Below, in pieces: positions 25,650 through 33,743 of a DNA stretch of 64,000 nt (position 1 is its first letter; each line of letters opens with the position of its first letter). Below the pieces are notes generated by a model, which was not told the origin of the DNA, did no database searches, and worked only from the letters and a program-made list of their open reading frames with translations. Source of the stretch: Evansella tamaricis (GTDB taxonomy: Bacteria; Bacillota; Bacilli; Bacillales; Salisediminibacteriaceae); contig NZ_JAHQCS010000131.1 in assembly GCF_019042215.1 (NCBI RefSeq), positions 30,526 to 94,525 on the forward strand, written 5' to 3'. Both the position numbers and the translations under genes were made by a program.

Positions 25650-27044
25650 ATGTTTAAACTATACCTGGACCCAGGTCATGGAGGAAATGATAGTGGTGCT
25701 GTTGGAAATGGGTTGAAAGAGAAGGATGTGGTCTTGGAGATCTCCCTTCGAATTAGGGATATTCTAATGGATCAATATGATGATGTGGAGGTGAAGATGA
25801 GTAGAACGAAAGACGCTACGATCTCATTATCTGATAGAACGAAAGACGCGAATAAATGGAATGCTGATTATTTCCTTTCGGTTCATGCGAATGCTGCCAA
25901 TGGATCAGCAAATGGTTACGAGGATTATATTTACAAAGGTTTATCAGAGGATTCAGACACCGCAATGTACCGAAATATCTTGCATAAAGAAATTATGAAG
26001 GTGAATAATTTAAGGAGTCGCGGGAAAAAGAAAGCAAACTTTCATGTGTTAAGGGAATCATCTATGTCGGCCATTTTAACAGAGAATGGTTTTATTGATC
26101 ATGAAGGTGATGCTAAGAAGTTAAGGGATCCAGAATGGCTTCAGAAGGTTGCTCAAGGGCATGTGAATGGATTGGAAAGGGCATTCAATTTAACTCGAAA
26201 AAATAAAGAGAAAAATCAAGAGGAAGAATCGGCTGAAGAATATACTGAGAAAGAGAAATCAAATCAAAAGAGGACAGGACAAAAGTTGGAAAAGGGGCTC
26301 TATAAAGTGATAGCAGGTTCCTTTAAAAAGAAATCAAATGCAAAGAAACGGGCAAATCAATTACAAAATGATGGTTACGACACTTATGTTGTTAAAGTCA
26401 ATTTAAATAACGAACGAGAGCCATTTCACCGCGTTCAAATTGGAGCATTTAAAAAGAAAGATAATGCAGTACGACTAAGGGATAAAGTAAGAAAATATGG
26501 CATAAAAGATGCTTTTATAACAAGAGAGGATGACAGTCAGCCGAAAATGGAACCGGAAGAAGAGAGAATTAACGGGAATACAGTGTTATCTGGTGAGCAA
26601 ATGGATAAGTTCTCAAAAAGTGTAAATTCCTCCGCTCCAAAACTAGGAGAATTGTATGTGGAAATTAGTATGAAATACGGGATAAGAGGAGACGTTGCCT
26701 TTGCCCAAGCCCTTTTGGAGACTGGTAATTTCCGATTTGGTGGACGTGTAGATAAATCCCAAAACAATTTCGGCGGATTAGGTGCAACAAAGGATGGAGT
26801 TTCAGGGGCAAGTTTTAATACACCTAGAGATGGAGTAATTGCCCATATTCAACATCTTTATGCCTACGCATCCAAAAAACCAATTCCAGATGGAGAAAAA
26901 TTAATTAATCCAAGATTTGATCTTATTGAGCGTGGGAGTGCAAGAAAATGGGTAGAATTAAATGGGAAATGGGCAGTACCGGGCGATGACTATGGACAAA
27001 AAATAATAAAAATCTATGAGAATATGCAAGATTTTACAGAGTAA
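25650..27044 (+). CDS. N-acetylmuramoyl-L-alanine amidase with SPOR repeats and glucosaminidase-like domain
   Basis: The 464-residue protein combines three parts. Residues 1-175 are an Amidase_3 domain with zinc ligands in 'LYLDPGHGGNDSGAVG', 'FLSVHANAANGSANG' and 'LTENGFID'. Residues 210-300 hold two SPOR-like repeats ('GLYKVIAGSFKKKSNAKKRA', 'HRVQIGAFKKKDNAVRLRDK'). Residues 325-464 are a glucosaminidase/lysozyme-like domain ('AFAQALLETGNFRFGGRV', 'QNNFGGLGATKDG'). There is no signal peptide. B. subtilis CwlC, an amidase with SPOR repeats made under sigma-K, lyses the mother cell; this looks like a larger relative. The start is ATG 25650 behind AGGAGGTGTG; the frame further upstream runs through the previous terminator. 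Confidence 0.85.
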   Translation: MFKLYLDPGHGGNDSGAVGNGLKEKDVVLEISLRIRDILMDQYDDVEVKMSRTKDATISLSDRTKDANKWNADYFLSVHANAANGSANGYEDYIYKGLSEDSDTAMYRNILHKEIMKVNNLRSRGKKKANFHVLRESSMSAILTENGFIDHEGDAKKLRDPEWLQKVAQGHVNGLERAFNLTRKNKEKNQEEESAEEYTEKEKSNQKRTGQKLEKGLYKVIAGSFKKKSNAKKRANQLQNDGYDTYVVKVNLNNEREPFHRVQIGAFKKKDNAVRLRDKVRKYGIKDAFITREDDSQPKMEPEEERINGNTVLSGEQMDKFSKSVNSSAPKLGELYVEISMKYGIRGDVAFAQALLETGNFRFGGRVDKSQNNFGGLGATKDGVSGASFNTPRDGVIAHIQHLYAYASKKPIPDGEKLINPRFDLIERGSARKWVELNGKWAVPGDDYGQKIIKIYENMQDFTE

Positions 27045-27049
27045 TGAAC

Positions 27050-27100
27050 TAGGCAATTTAGAACATCTAATAGGTGTCTCTAAATTGCCTACTATTTTTT
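27050..27100 (+). terminator. Terminator after the amidase gene
   Basis: TAGGCAATTTAGA / TCTAAATTGCCTA stem with a loop of about 20 nt that itself pairs, then TATTTTTTCT. Confidence 0.85.
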
Positions 27101-27245
27101 CTACTAAACAGTAAACTATTTTTTACCCATTATTCTTCTAAACGGGTCAAACATGCAAGAAAATAGGAGGATTGTCGCATTAACTATATAGTAGTTACGC
27201 TATCAAGCTAACTAATTTTTCTTTCGGAGAGGGGGAGAGCTTGTT

Positions 27246-27641
27246 TTGAATGAAACAGTAATCAAAACAATGTTGGCTCTAGGAGGTGGGATACTTTCTT
27301 TTATGTTTGGGAATTGGACAACTTTATTAGGAGTATTAGTAGCTTTTGTCATTCTAGATTATATTACTGGATTAATAGCAGCGTATTTAAATGGAGACTT
27401 AAATAGTGAACATGGCTTAAAGGGGATCGCGAAGAAAGTATTTATATTTGCGATGGTTTCAGTGGGGAATTTCGTTGATATAGCATTAGGAAGTGAGCCA
27501 TTTATCAGAGAAGTGGTGATTATTTTCTATATTTCAAATGAAGTGATAAGCATTTTAGAAAATGCCGGTAAAGCAGGTATTCCAGTCCCTCAAAAACTGA
27601 AGAAAGCAATAAAGATCCTACAGGAAAAAGGGAGGAATTGA
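27246..27641 (+). CDS. Phage-type holin (holin_4_1 family)
   Basis: This 131-residue protein has about four hydrophobic segments and the family pattern 'GVLVAFVILDYITGLIAAYL', 'EHGLKGIAKKVFIFAMV' and a charged C-terminus 'QKLKKAIKILQEKGRN'. Holins of this type open the cytoplasmic membrane so that lysins reach peptidoglycan. The start is TTG 27246 with GGAGAGGGGGAGAG upstream. The stop is 2 nt before the M23 endopeptidase start, a classical holin-endolysin cassette, but there are no other phage genes around. Confidence 0.87.
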   Translation: MNETVIKTMLALGGGILSFMFGNWTTLLGVLVAFVILDYITGLIAAYLNGDLNSEHGLKGIAKKVFIFAMVSVGNFVDIALGSEPFIREVVIIFYISNEVISILENAGKAGIPVPQKLKKAIKILQEKGRN

Positions 27642-27643
27642 GT

Positions 27644-28477
27644 ATGGCAACATTTATCCGGCCTACAACAGTTACGAGAGTCACAAGTGGTTTTAGGACT
27701 TCTTCCAGGCCAAATCATCATGGCGTAGACCTTGCTGCACCTGGAAGGCATGAAATCTTTGCTGTGGCAGACGGAAAAGTAACAAGATCCTACTATTCTG
27801 ATTCCTACGGAGAGTGTATCATGATAAAGCATCAAATTGACGGGCAAACATGGGAAAGCGTCTATGCCCATTTACGTCGAGGAACTAGAAGAGTCAAAGT
27901 AGGAGATCGGGTATCTCAGGGGCAGGTCCTTGGGATTATGGGATCAACAGGGAGGTCTACGGGACAACATTTACATTTTGAATTGCATCGGGGAAGATGG
28001 AACGTAAATAAGACGAATGCAGTTGATCCACTGGACTATATTGGAGAAAATGTCTTAAATAGACTTTTTTCACAACGTCACAAATCGCAAGGGGACCAAG
28101 TGAGGAGATTTCAAAACCAACTTCTTGCCGTTGGAGAAAAATTGCCTAAATATGGTGCAGATGGTATTTTTGGAGATGAAACCGAAGGAGCTGTACGTTC
28201 CTTTCAGAAACGTAGAAATATACAAGTAGATGGAATCATTGGACCAGAAACGAGGAGAGAACTTCAGGAAGCTAGACCAAATTATCGTAGGATGTTGCGA
28301 CTTAAGAATCCGTTTATGAAAGGAAACGATGTTAAAGCAATACAGCGAGTAGTAGGTACGAAAGATGATTCTTTGTATGGTCCAAAAACAGAACAGAAAC
28401 TAATCAAATACCAGAATCAAAATCATCTTCTAGTGGACGGGATTGTAGGACCTCAGACATGGGGACACATGTTTTAA
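27644..28477 (+). CDS. M23 peptidoglycan endopeptidase with two peptidoglycan-binding domains
   Basis: The 277-residue protein has an N-terminal LytM/M23 domain with zinc ligands in 'NHHGVDLAAPGRHEIFAVAD' and 'YAHLR' plus 'TGQHLHFELHRG', followed by two PG_binding_1 repeats ('GIFGDETEGAVRSFQKRRNI', 'SLYGPKTEQKLIKYQNQNH'). It would cut peptide cross-links. There is no signal sequence, so it needs a holin for access, and the holin gene is directly upstream. ATG 27644 follows AAAAGGGAGG. Its stop codon lies inside the edge of interspersed repeat copy 3. Confidence 0.88.
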   Translation: MATFIRPTTVTRVTSGFRTSSRPNHHGVDLAAPGRHEIFAVADGKVTRSYYSDSYGECIMIKHQIDGQTWESVYAHLRRGTRRVKVGDRVSQGQVLGIMGSTGRSTGQHLHFELHRGRWNVNKTNAVDPLDYIGENVLNRLFSQRHKSQGDQVRRFQNQLLAVGEKLPKYGADGIFGDETEGAVRSFQKRRNIQVDGIIGPETRRELQEARPNYRRMLRLKNPFMKGNDVKAIQRVVGTKDDSLYGPKTEQKLIKYQNQNHLLVDGIVGPQTWGHMF

Positions 28478-28668
28478 AAGGTAAGAATTCATATGTTATG
28501 GCACCTTCGGGTATTGTCTAGCACAAATGCCTACTCGCTGCGGGGCACTTCGGAAGTGACAACCGAAGTCAAAGATCGAACTTCTAACTACTTCTTCGAA
28601 TTTGATGTCCAACGAGCGTTTACTTCAGTGGCAGCACGCGACTGATACTGCCCTTCAAGTAGCTTTTC
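28472..28668. repeat. Interspersed intergenic repeat, copy 3
   Basis: About 195 bp starting 'TTTTAAAAGGTAAGAATTCA ... GGCACCTTCGG' at the very end of the M23 gene, whose TAA is part of the repeat edge. Its first half ('CTACTCGCTGCGGGGCACTT') matches copy 1 and its second half ('AACGAGCGTTTACTTCAGTG') matches copy 2, so it bridges the two. The remaining bases to 28766 show no feature. Confidence 0.75.
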
Positions 28669-28766
28669 TTACGATTCTTAAAAAAAGGGATGGTGAGTGA
28701 GTGTGTTAAGCCAAAACACATTCACCACCTTTTTATCTAATTTCTATTTTCTATTTAATGGGAAGA

Positions 28767-28793
28767 ACTTCTTATCTTATCTCTCATATCATA
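28767..28793 (+). promoter_or_regulatory. Sigma-K-like promoter
   Basis: AC (28767-28768), 16-nt spacer, CATATCATA (28785-28793), a full match to CATAnnnTA, 36 bp before the start at 28829. Confidence 0.65.
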
Positions 28794-28828
28794 CATCATG
28801 TATGGTAATAAAGGAGTGTGATCGGAGG

Positions 28829-29896
28829 ATGACAAGTGAAATTCATTTATTTATTTTATGGGAAAAGAGTCACTCGAAGTGGGATGAGATTGTAAAAGAT
28901 ATTACAGGAAAATTTTCAATTATTCAATTTGTAAAAGTTCATTGGACACCTCGACACTTTTCAAGGAACTTGGCACGGTTCTATGGTTTAGATATTCCCC
29001 GCATTAGTCAAAAGGAAGAGCAATGTGGAAATGGTCCCTTTCTGTTATTAATTGTAGAGGATGCTAACCCAATATATGTAGAGCGACAGACCACAAAAGG
29101 AAAAACGTTAGTCAATAGTAATATGTATGATGCGAAACAAAAATATCGGATGTGGACGGGGGGAGGATACCGTATTCATGGGACAAACACAGAAGAGGAA
29201 TCGAAACACGATCTTGCTCTTTTGTGTAATAAAGATATCAGTGAATTTTATGGAGAAAAATGGAGTGGTCAAATAACGGAAATGGAAAAAAACCTAATTG
29301 GTTTGGATGGGTTTGAATCTATGGAGCAACTGTTTACTCTATTAAATCGGACGGTAAACTATGTAGTTTTAAGAAATTTTGAGGAATTACCAGATAGGTA
29401 TACTAGTACTTCCCATGGTGATATTGATTTACTTACGGATGACCTTAAAAAAGTTGTCAGACTGACGAATGGAGAGAAAGTTTTTAATCCTTCTTACAGA
29501 GTTCATTACAAAATAGTGATCGGGGGAGAGGATGTTTACTTTGATTTTCGTTTTGTAGGGGACCGATACATGGATAGAGTATGGGAAAGGGACATCATGA
29601 AAAGTAGATTTCTTCATGGGAAAGGTGTTTATATTCCTGAGAGAGAAAGTCATTTTTACAGTTTGCTTTATCATGTCCTTGTCCATAAACGTAGAATTAA
29701 AAGTCATTACAAGAAGGTATTAATAGAGCTTTCAAGGGAATTAAATATAGGTTTAAAGGAAAGAGATTTTTCTGATCCGTTCATCTTAAAGTCATATTTG
29801 GATGGATATATGAAAGAAAAAGAATACCACTATACAAGACCATTCGACCGGTCTGTATTTTTTAACAAATCATTAATAAAGAAGGAATTCAAATGA
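28829..29896 (+). CDS. Nucleotidyltransferase-like protein paired with a kinase
   Basis: The 355-residue protein has an N-terminal half with conserved-looking 'CGNGPFLLLIVEDANPIY' and 'YRMWTGGGYRIHGTNTEEE', and a C-terminal half with 'NYVVLRNFEELPDRY' and 'HGDIDLLTDDL', a G-D-I-D pattern of minimal nucleotidyltransferase folds. I recall similar proteins in capsule-type clusters but cannot name a reaction. The start is ATG 28829 right after ATCGGAGG and a farther AAAGGAG; earlier frames contain the promoter. Its stop overlaps the kinase ATG by 4 nt (ATGA), so the two proteins are made together and probably act together in polysaccharide phospho-modification or export. Confidence 0.6.
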   Translation: MTSEIHLFILWEKSHSKWDEIVKDITGKFSIIQFVKVHWTPRHFSRNLARFYGLDIPRISQKEEQCGNGPFLLLIVEDANPIYVERQTTKGKTLVNSNMYDAKQKYRMWTGGGYRIHGTNTEEESKHDLALLCNKDISEFYGEKWSGQITEMEKNLIGLDGFESMEQLFTLLNRTVNYVVLRNFEELPDRYTSTSHGDIDLLTDDLKKVVRLTNGEKVFNPSYRVHYKIVIGGEDVYFDFRFVGDRYMDRVWERDIMKSRFLHGKGVYIPERESHFYSLLYHVLVHKRRIKSHYKKVLIELSRELNIGLKERDFSDPFILKSYLDGYMKEKEYHYTRPFDRSVFFNKSLIKKEFK

Positions 29897-30636
29897 TTAT
29901 CCGAAATCAAGAAAAATATCTTCTAGAACGGTTGAGAAGAAAAGGGATTGACAACATACAACATATACATCCTCCACAATGCGGAGACTTTCATGTCTTT
30001 TATAAAGGGGTAGACAGAAGGACAGGGAAAAAATTATTTATAAAATGGGATAAAAATCTTTCCGGTTCTGTAAAACGGGAAGGGGAAATTTTAAAGTTAC
30101 CGATGATTAGCGTGTCTTCTTTTTTTCCGAATATTATATATGAGGAAACGGATTTTACCTTTCCGTATATCGCAGTGGAATATATAGAAGGTGTTAATCT
30201 TAAGGAATACTTATCGGCTGAGAGTGGTAGAAAACTGTTGAAGAGTGATTCTAAGAAAAGGGAGATGATTGATCAGTTAGTGAAAATTGCTAAAATTCTT
30301 TTTCAAGAAAAAATTGTTCACCGGGATATTAGGCCAGGGAATTTTCTAGTAAAAAAGAAGGATGGAAGATTTCAGCAACTTATATTAATTGATTTCGCGT
30401 TTTCCATAAGGTTAAACGAGTTACCAGAGTTGAAGTACTTACAAGGCAAAAAAGAGATGCTTAAATCACTTGGGACGACAAGATTCAAACCTGAATCGTT
30501 CACATGGGATAATATTTATTCTATTGAAAGAATTATAAAAATGCTTGATAGAAAATTTTCTAATAATCACTCTCAACTGGCAAGAGAATTAGAGGTGATG
30601 AAAGGTAAACAAATTTTTACAACAGGAGATTTGTAA
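29893..30636 (+). CDS. Protein-kinase-fold enzyme (Kdo/RIO/lipopolysaccharide-kinase-like)
   Basis: The 247-residue protein has a eukaryotic-like kinase core: 'LFIKWDKN' (Lys of VAIK), an alpha-C Glu in 'VKREGEILK', hinge 'YIAVEYIEGVNLKEYL', catalytic 'KIVHRDIRPGNFLV' with an intact HRD, and 'LILIDFAFSIRL' where DFG is replaced by DFA. Kinases of this kind phosphorylate sugars or proteins. It is translationally coupled to the nucleotidyltransferase-like gene upstream. It is at the end of that operon and converges on a glycosyltransferase gene with only 14 nt between the stops. Confidence 0.75.
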   Translation: MIIRNQEKYLLERLRRKGIDNIQHIHPPQCGDFHVFYKGVDRRTGKKLFIKWDKNLSGSVKREGEILKLPMISVSSFFPNIIYEETDFTFPYIAVEYIEGVNLKEYLSAESGRKLLKSDSKKREMIDQLVKIAKILFQEKIVHRDIRPGNFLVKKKDGRFQQLILIDFAFSIRLNELPELKYLQGKKEMLKSLGTTRFKPESFTWDNIYSIERIIKMLDRKFSNNHSQLARELEVMKGKQIFTTGDL

Positions 30637-30650
30637 GAAAGAGTTTCTCA

Positions 30651-31442
30651 TTAGAAATTGTTTTTTTTCCTTAAAGTAAGTTTTCCAGAGGAGTCTTGAT
30701 GAAGAACAAAACCAAATTCCCCAATTCTTTTTTTAAATCGATCAAACGATTTTGATTGATGATTATTCACATAATACTCTAGGTTATTTTCTAGTTCTTC
30801 TAATGTATGACCTAAATTGTTGACAACATAAGAATCATTGTATGCCGCCTTCCAGCCCATCTCTTTAATTCTTCGTGAAAATAAACCATCGTTCGGAAAG
30901 AGTATACTATCTTTTCCCTTGATATTTGACCATCGAAGTCCCCCAATTAAAATCTCACTTCTGATAATGGAGGTGGACCCAACATTATGCTTAGATAAAT
31001 AGACGGAGTTTCCATTTCTGGTAACTTTAGTTGCAGCTTTTTCCCATGAATATTCCCCTTTATCGGTTTGAGGAAATGGAGAAAAAGGGGAAATTTGCCC
31101 CACTTCTGGGAAATTTTTCATCTTTTTAAGAAGGGTATGATCCCAGTTTTGCAAGTATTCAATATCATTCTCCGTGAAATGAATGAATGGAAAGCTGTCA
31201 AATGGTATTCTGTCTAAAACATAGTTAAATGCAAGTCCCCCTGTGTTTTTCTTCAAATACTCCACTTCAAAATCATATTTTATGGATAACTCTTCTAATA
31301 ATGAAACTGTTTCGAAGTTTGAACCATTGTCTGCCACGATAAACTTGAAATCAACTGAGGTATTTTTATAATAGGATTCTATGGTTGTCTTTACTAATTC
31401 TGGTCGATTCCAGTTTAATAGAATAGTTAATATTTTGATAAT
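30651..31442 (-). CDS. GT2-type glycosyltransferase with apparent ATT start
   Basis: A GT-A glycosyltransferase (about 263 residues): 'ILTILLNWNRPELVKTTIES' at the start, 'FIVADNGSN', and 'FIHFTENDIEYL' in place of the usual DxD, then 'VGSTSIIRSEIL' and 'FPNDGLFSRRI'. The frame is open to a GTG at 31499 with no ribosome site. A strong AAAAAGGAGGAG is instead placed 5 nt before ATT 31442-31440, and no ATG/GTG/TTG follows nearby. I therefore annotate the rare ATT start; GTG 31499 is the alternative. It lies alone on the minus strand between two plus-strand operons. Confidence 0.72.
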   Translation of the reverse strand: MIKILTILLNWNRPELVKTTIESYYKNTSVDFKFIVADNGSNFETVSLLEELSIKYDFEVEYLKKNTGGLAFNYVLDRIPFDSFPFIHFTENDIEYLQNWDHTLLKKMKNFPEVGQISPFSPFPQTDKGEYSWEKAATKVTRNGNSVYLSKHNVGSTSIIRSEILIGGLRWSNIKGKDSILFPNDGLFSRRIKEMGWKAAYNDSYVVNNLGHTLEELENNLEYYVNNHQSKSFDRFKKRIGEFGFVLHQDSSGKLTLRKKNNF

Positions 31443-31617
31443 GATCTCCTCCTTTTTGATGGTAATAAAATAGGTGTTAATTGACGGAGATCTACCCACA
31501 CGCAGATTGGTAATATGAATATGTATATTGGAGAGAGTGTGATTAATGAAATAAAAGTAAGTGTACTATATATTATGTTTTTAAAAAGGAAATGATTAAC
31601 AGGATTTTAATTTTATT

Positions 31618-32358
31618 ATGAGAACCCTCGAACAGAGGATGCTAGAGAAGTTCTCTTTTAATAAGAGGTGGCAGCGAATGGTTTCTATTATTACATGTAC
31701 GATGAGGCAACATTATATGATGGAAGTGTTTGAAAACTATCATCGTCAAAATTGGGAAAAGAAAGAACTAATCATAATTTTGAACAGTGACACGATGGAT
31801 ATTCGACTCTGGAAGGAAAGAGCAGAGGAGTATGAAAATGTTTCTATTTTCCATCAACCAGAAAGGATATCCCTGTGGGAGTGTATCAATTTCGGGGTGG
31901 AGAGAGCTAAGTTTGATTATATATTTAAGTTTGATGATGATGATTATTATTCCCCATTTTATATACAAGAGCAAATGGAATGTTTTAAGGAACAACAGGC
32001 AGACATTGTTGGAAAGAAGGCAAGTTATTGCTATTTGGAAAGGGATAATGCTTTATTAGTACGTCACTGGGAGCATGAGGATAAATTTGTGGATCATATT
32101 TTTGGAGCGACCATTGGAATGAAGAAAAGTGTTTTTTCATCAGTGAAATTCCCTGATAGGAACGTAGGAGGAGACCGTTTGTTTCTAAGGAGATGTCACA
32201 GCAAAAATATGAAGATCTATGCTTCCTCTCGAAGAAATTATATGTGTGTGAGAACAAATGACCCAAATCATCATACATGGAAAAGTGATGAAGAACAGTT
32301 TTATCGTAAAGGGGATTTAATAGCTTACACGGATAATCCAAGAAAACTGATTCCATGA
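31618..32358 (+). CDS. GT2-type glycosyltransferase
   Basis: A 246-residue GT-A enzyme: 'MVSIITCTMRQHYMMEVFEN', 'ELIIILNSDTMD', metal site 'YIFKFDDDDYYSPFYI', and 'GATIGMKKSVF' / 'GGDRLFLRRC' in the acceptor half. ATG 31618 has only a weak ribosome site; an in-frame ATG at 31678, after AAGAGGTGGCAGCG, would give 226 residues beginning exactly at the GT core and is an equally good choice. It starts a plus-strand run of UDP-sugar dehydrogenase, GT2 and HipA-like kinase genes. Confidence 0.82.
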   Translation: MRTLEQRMLEKFSFNKRWQRMVSIITCTMRQHYMMEVFENYHRQNWEKKELIIILNSDTMDIRLWKERAEEYENVSIFHQPERISLWECINFGVERAKFDYIFKFDDDDYYSPFYIQEQMECFKEQQADIVGKKASYCYLERDNALLVRHWEHEDKFVDHIFGATIGMKKSVFSSVKFPDRNVGGDRLFLRRCHSKNMKIYASSRRNYMCVRTNDPNHHTWKSDEEQFYRKGDLIAYTDNPRKLIP

Positions 32359-32405
32359 AGGAACAATAACATTTTCTGAAATGGAAGGGGAAAGTAGGGT
32401 TATGT

Positions 32406-33743
32406 ATGGAGAAACATCAGTATTTTATTAACTTAAAAAGAAAATTTACCAATAATACAGCAAAAGTTGGGGTAATCGGGTTAGGGTATGTTGGATTACC
32501 TTTGGCACTGGAACTTTCAAAAAAAGGATATACTGTTTACGGTATTGATGTTAACGGGGAAAAACTCGCCAGTCTTAAAAATGCCCAATCCTATATTAGA
32601 GGTGTCAGTAATGAAGAAGTGGCAGTTGCTATTAATTCAAACAGTTTTTTTCCAACGGAGGATTTCTCTATTATACGTTATTTAGATAGTATCAGTATTT
32701 GTGTACCAACCCCTTTAACTACACATCAGGAACCGGATGTCTCTTATATAAAGCAAGTGATGGCACATGTAAAGCAGTATATGCATAAGGAATTTCTCAT
32801 TATTCTAGAGAGTACTTCTTATCCAGGTACAACAGATGATTTAATCCAAAAGGTTTTAGAGAATGAGGGTTATACCGCCGGGAAGGATTATTTCTTATGC
32901 TTTTCTCCTGAAAGAGTAGATCCTGCAAATGAAAAGTATAGTACAAAAAATACGCCAAAGATAGTAGGTGGCGTAACTGGAAGATGTACCGAATTAGCGA
33001 AGAATTTATATGAAGGGGCAATTGAAACGATAGTACCCGTTTCTAATCCTAAAGTGGCAGAGATGAGTAAACTGCTGGAAAATACATTCCGTAGTGTAAA
33101 TATTGGTTTTATTAATGAAATGGCTCTTTTATGTGAACGAATGGGACTAGACATTTGGGAAACGATTGATGCAGCAAGTACAAAACCATTTGGCTTTATG
33201 CCCTTTCTTCCGGGACCTGGAATTGGGGGTCATTGTATTCCATTAGATCCGATGTACCTGTCATGGAAGGCAAGGGGAATTAATTTTTATAGCCGTTATA
33301 TTGACATGGCACAGGAGATCAATAAATCAATGCCAATCTATGTTGTAAATAAGATTGGAGATGCACTGAATTCCGTTGGTAATCCTATAAAAGGGGCAAA
33401 GTTACTGCTTCTAGGAATGGCCTATAAACCAAATATTGATGATGTTAGAGAATCTCCAAGTCTAGAAGTATACAAGTTATTAAGGGAAAAGGGTGCGATG
33501 GTAGAGTATAACGATCCCCATGTAAATGCATTTGACGGGGAGAATGGAGAGACAGTATTATCTGTTCCTATTGATAAAACAACGTTGCCTAAATATGATG
33601 GTATTATTTTAATGACAAACCATGATGATTACGATTACAGAGAGATTGCAGAATATGGAAAGCTAATTATGGATACTAGAAATGGTTTCAAAAATATTAG
33701 GAGGACTAATATTTATCGATTATGGGGGAGTAGTGAATGGTAG
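32406..33743 (+). CDS. UDP-N-acetylhexosamine 6-dehydrogenase (WecC/WbpA/CapL type)
   Basis: The 445-residue NAD-dependent enzyme oxidises C6 of a UDP-sugar to a carboxylate. The Rossmann motif is 'VGVIGLGYVGLPLALELSKK', the central part has 'SKLLENTFRSVNIGFINE', and the catalytic Cys lies in 'PGPGIGGHCIPLDPMYLSWK', with 'LGMAYKPNIDDVRESPSLEV' at the C-terminal domain. The 'FGFMPFLPGPG' variant places it nearer UDP-GlcNAc/ManNAc dehydrogenases than UDP-glucose dehydrogenase, but this needs alignment. ATG 32406 follows GGAAGGGGAAAG. It supplies an acidic sugar to the glycan. Confidence 0.88.
   Translation: MEKHQYFINLKRKFTNNTAKVGVIGLGYVGLPLALELSKKGYTVYGIDVNGEKLASLKNAQSYIRGVSNEEVAVAINSNSFFPTEDFSIIRYLDSISICVPTPLTTHQEPDVSYIKQVMAHVKQYMHKEFLIILESTSYPGTTDDLIQKVLENEGYTAGKDYFLCFSPERVDPANEKYSTKNTPKIVGGVTGRCTELAKNLYEGAIETIVPVSNPKVAEMSKLLENTFRSVNIGFINEMALLCERMGLDIWETIDAASTKPFGFMPFLPGPGIGGHCIPLDPMYLSWKARGINFYSRYIDMAQEINKSMPIYVVNKIGDALNSVGNPIKGAKLLLLGMAYKPNIDDVRESPSLEVYKLLREKGAMVEYNDPHVNAFDGENGETVLSVPIDKTTLPKYDGIILMTNHDDYDYREIAEYGKLIMDTRNGFKNIRRTNIYRLWGSSEW

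Noticed and set aside
27590..27871. Minus-strand 93-codon frame over the holin/M23 junction
   Set aside because: Antisense to two well-supported genes; no ribosome site.
25650..28477. Prophage
   Set aside because: Only lysis-type genes are present; no integrase, terminase, capsid or tail genes on either side, and coat or glycan genes continue on both sides.
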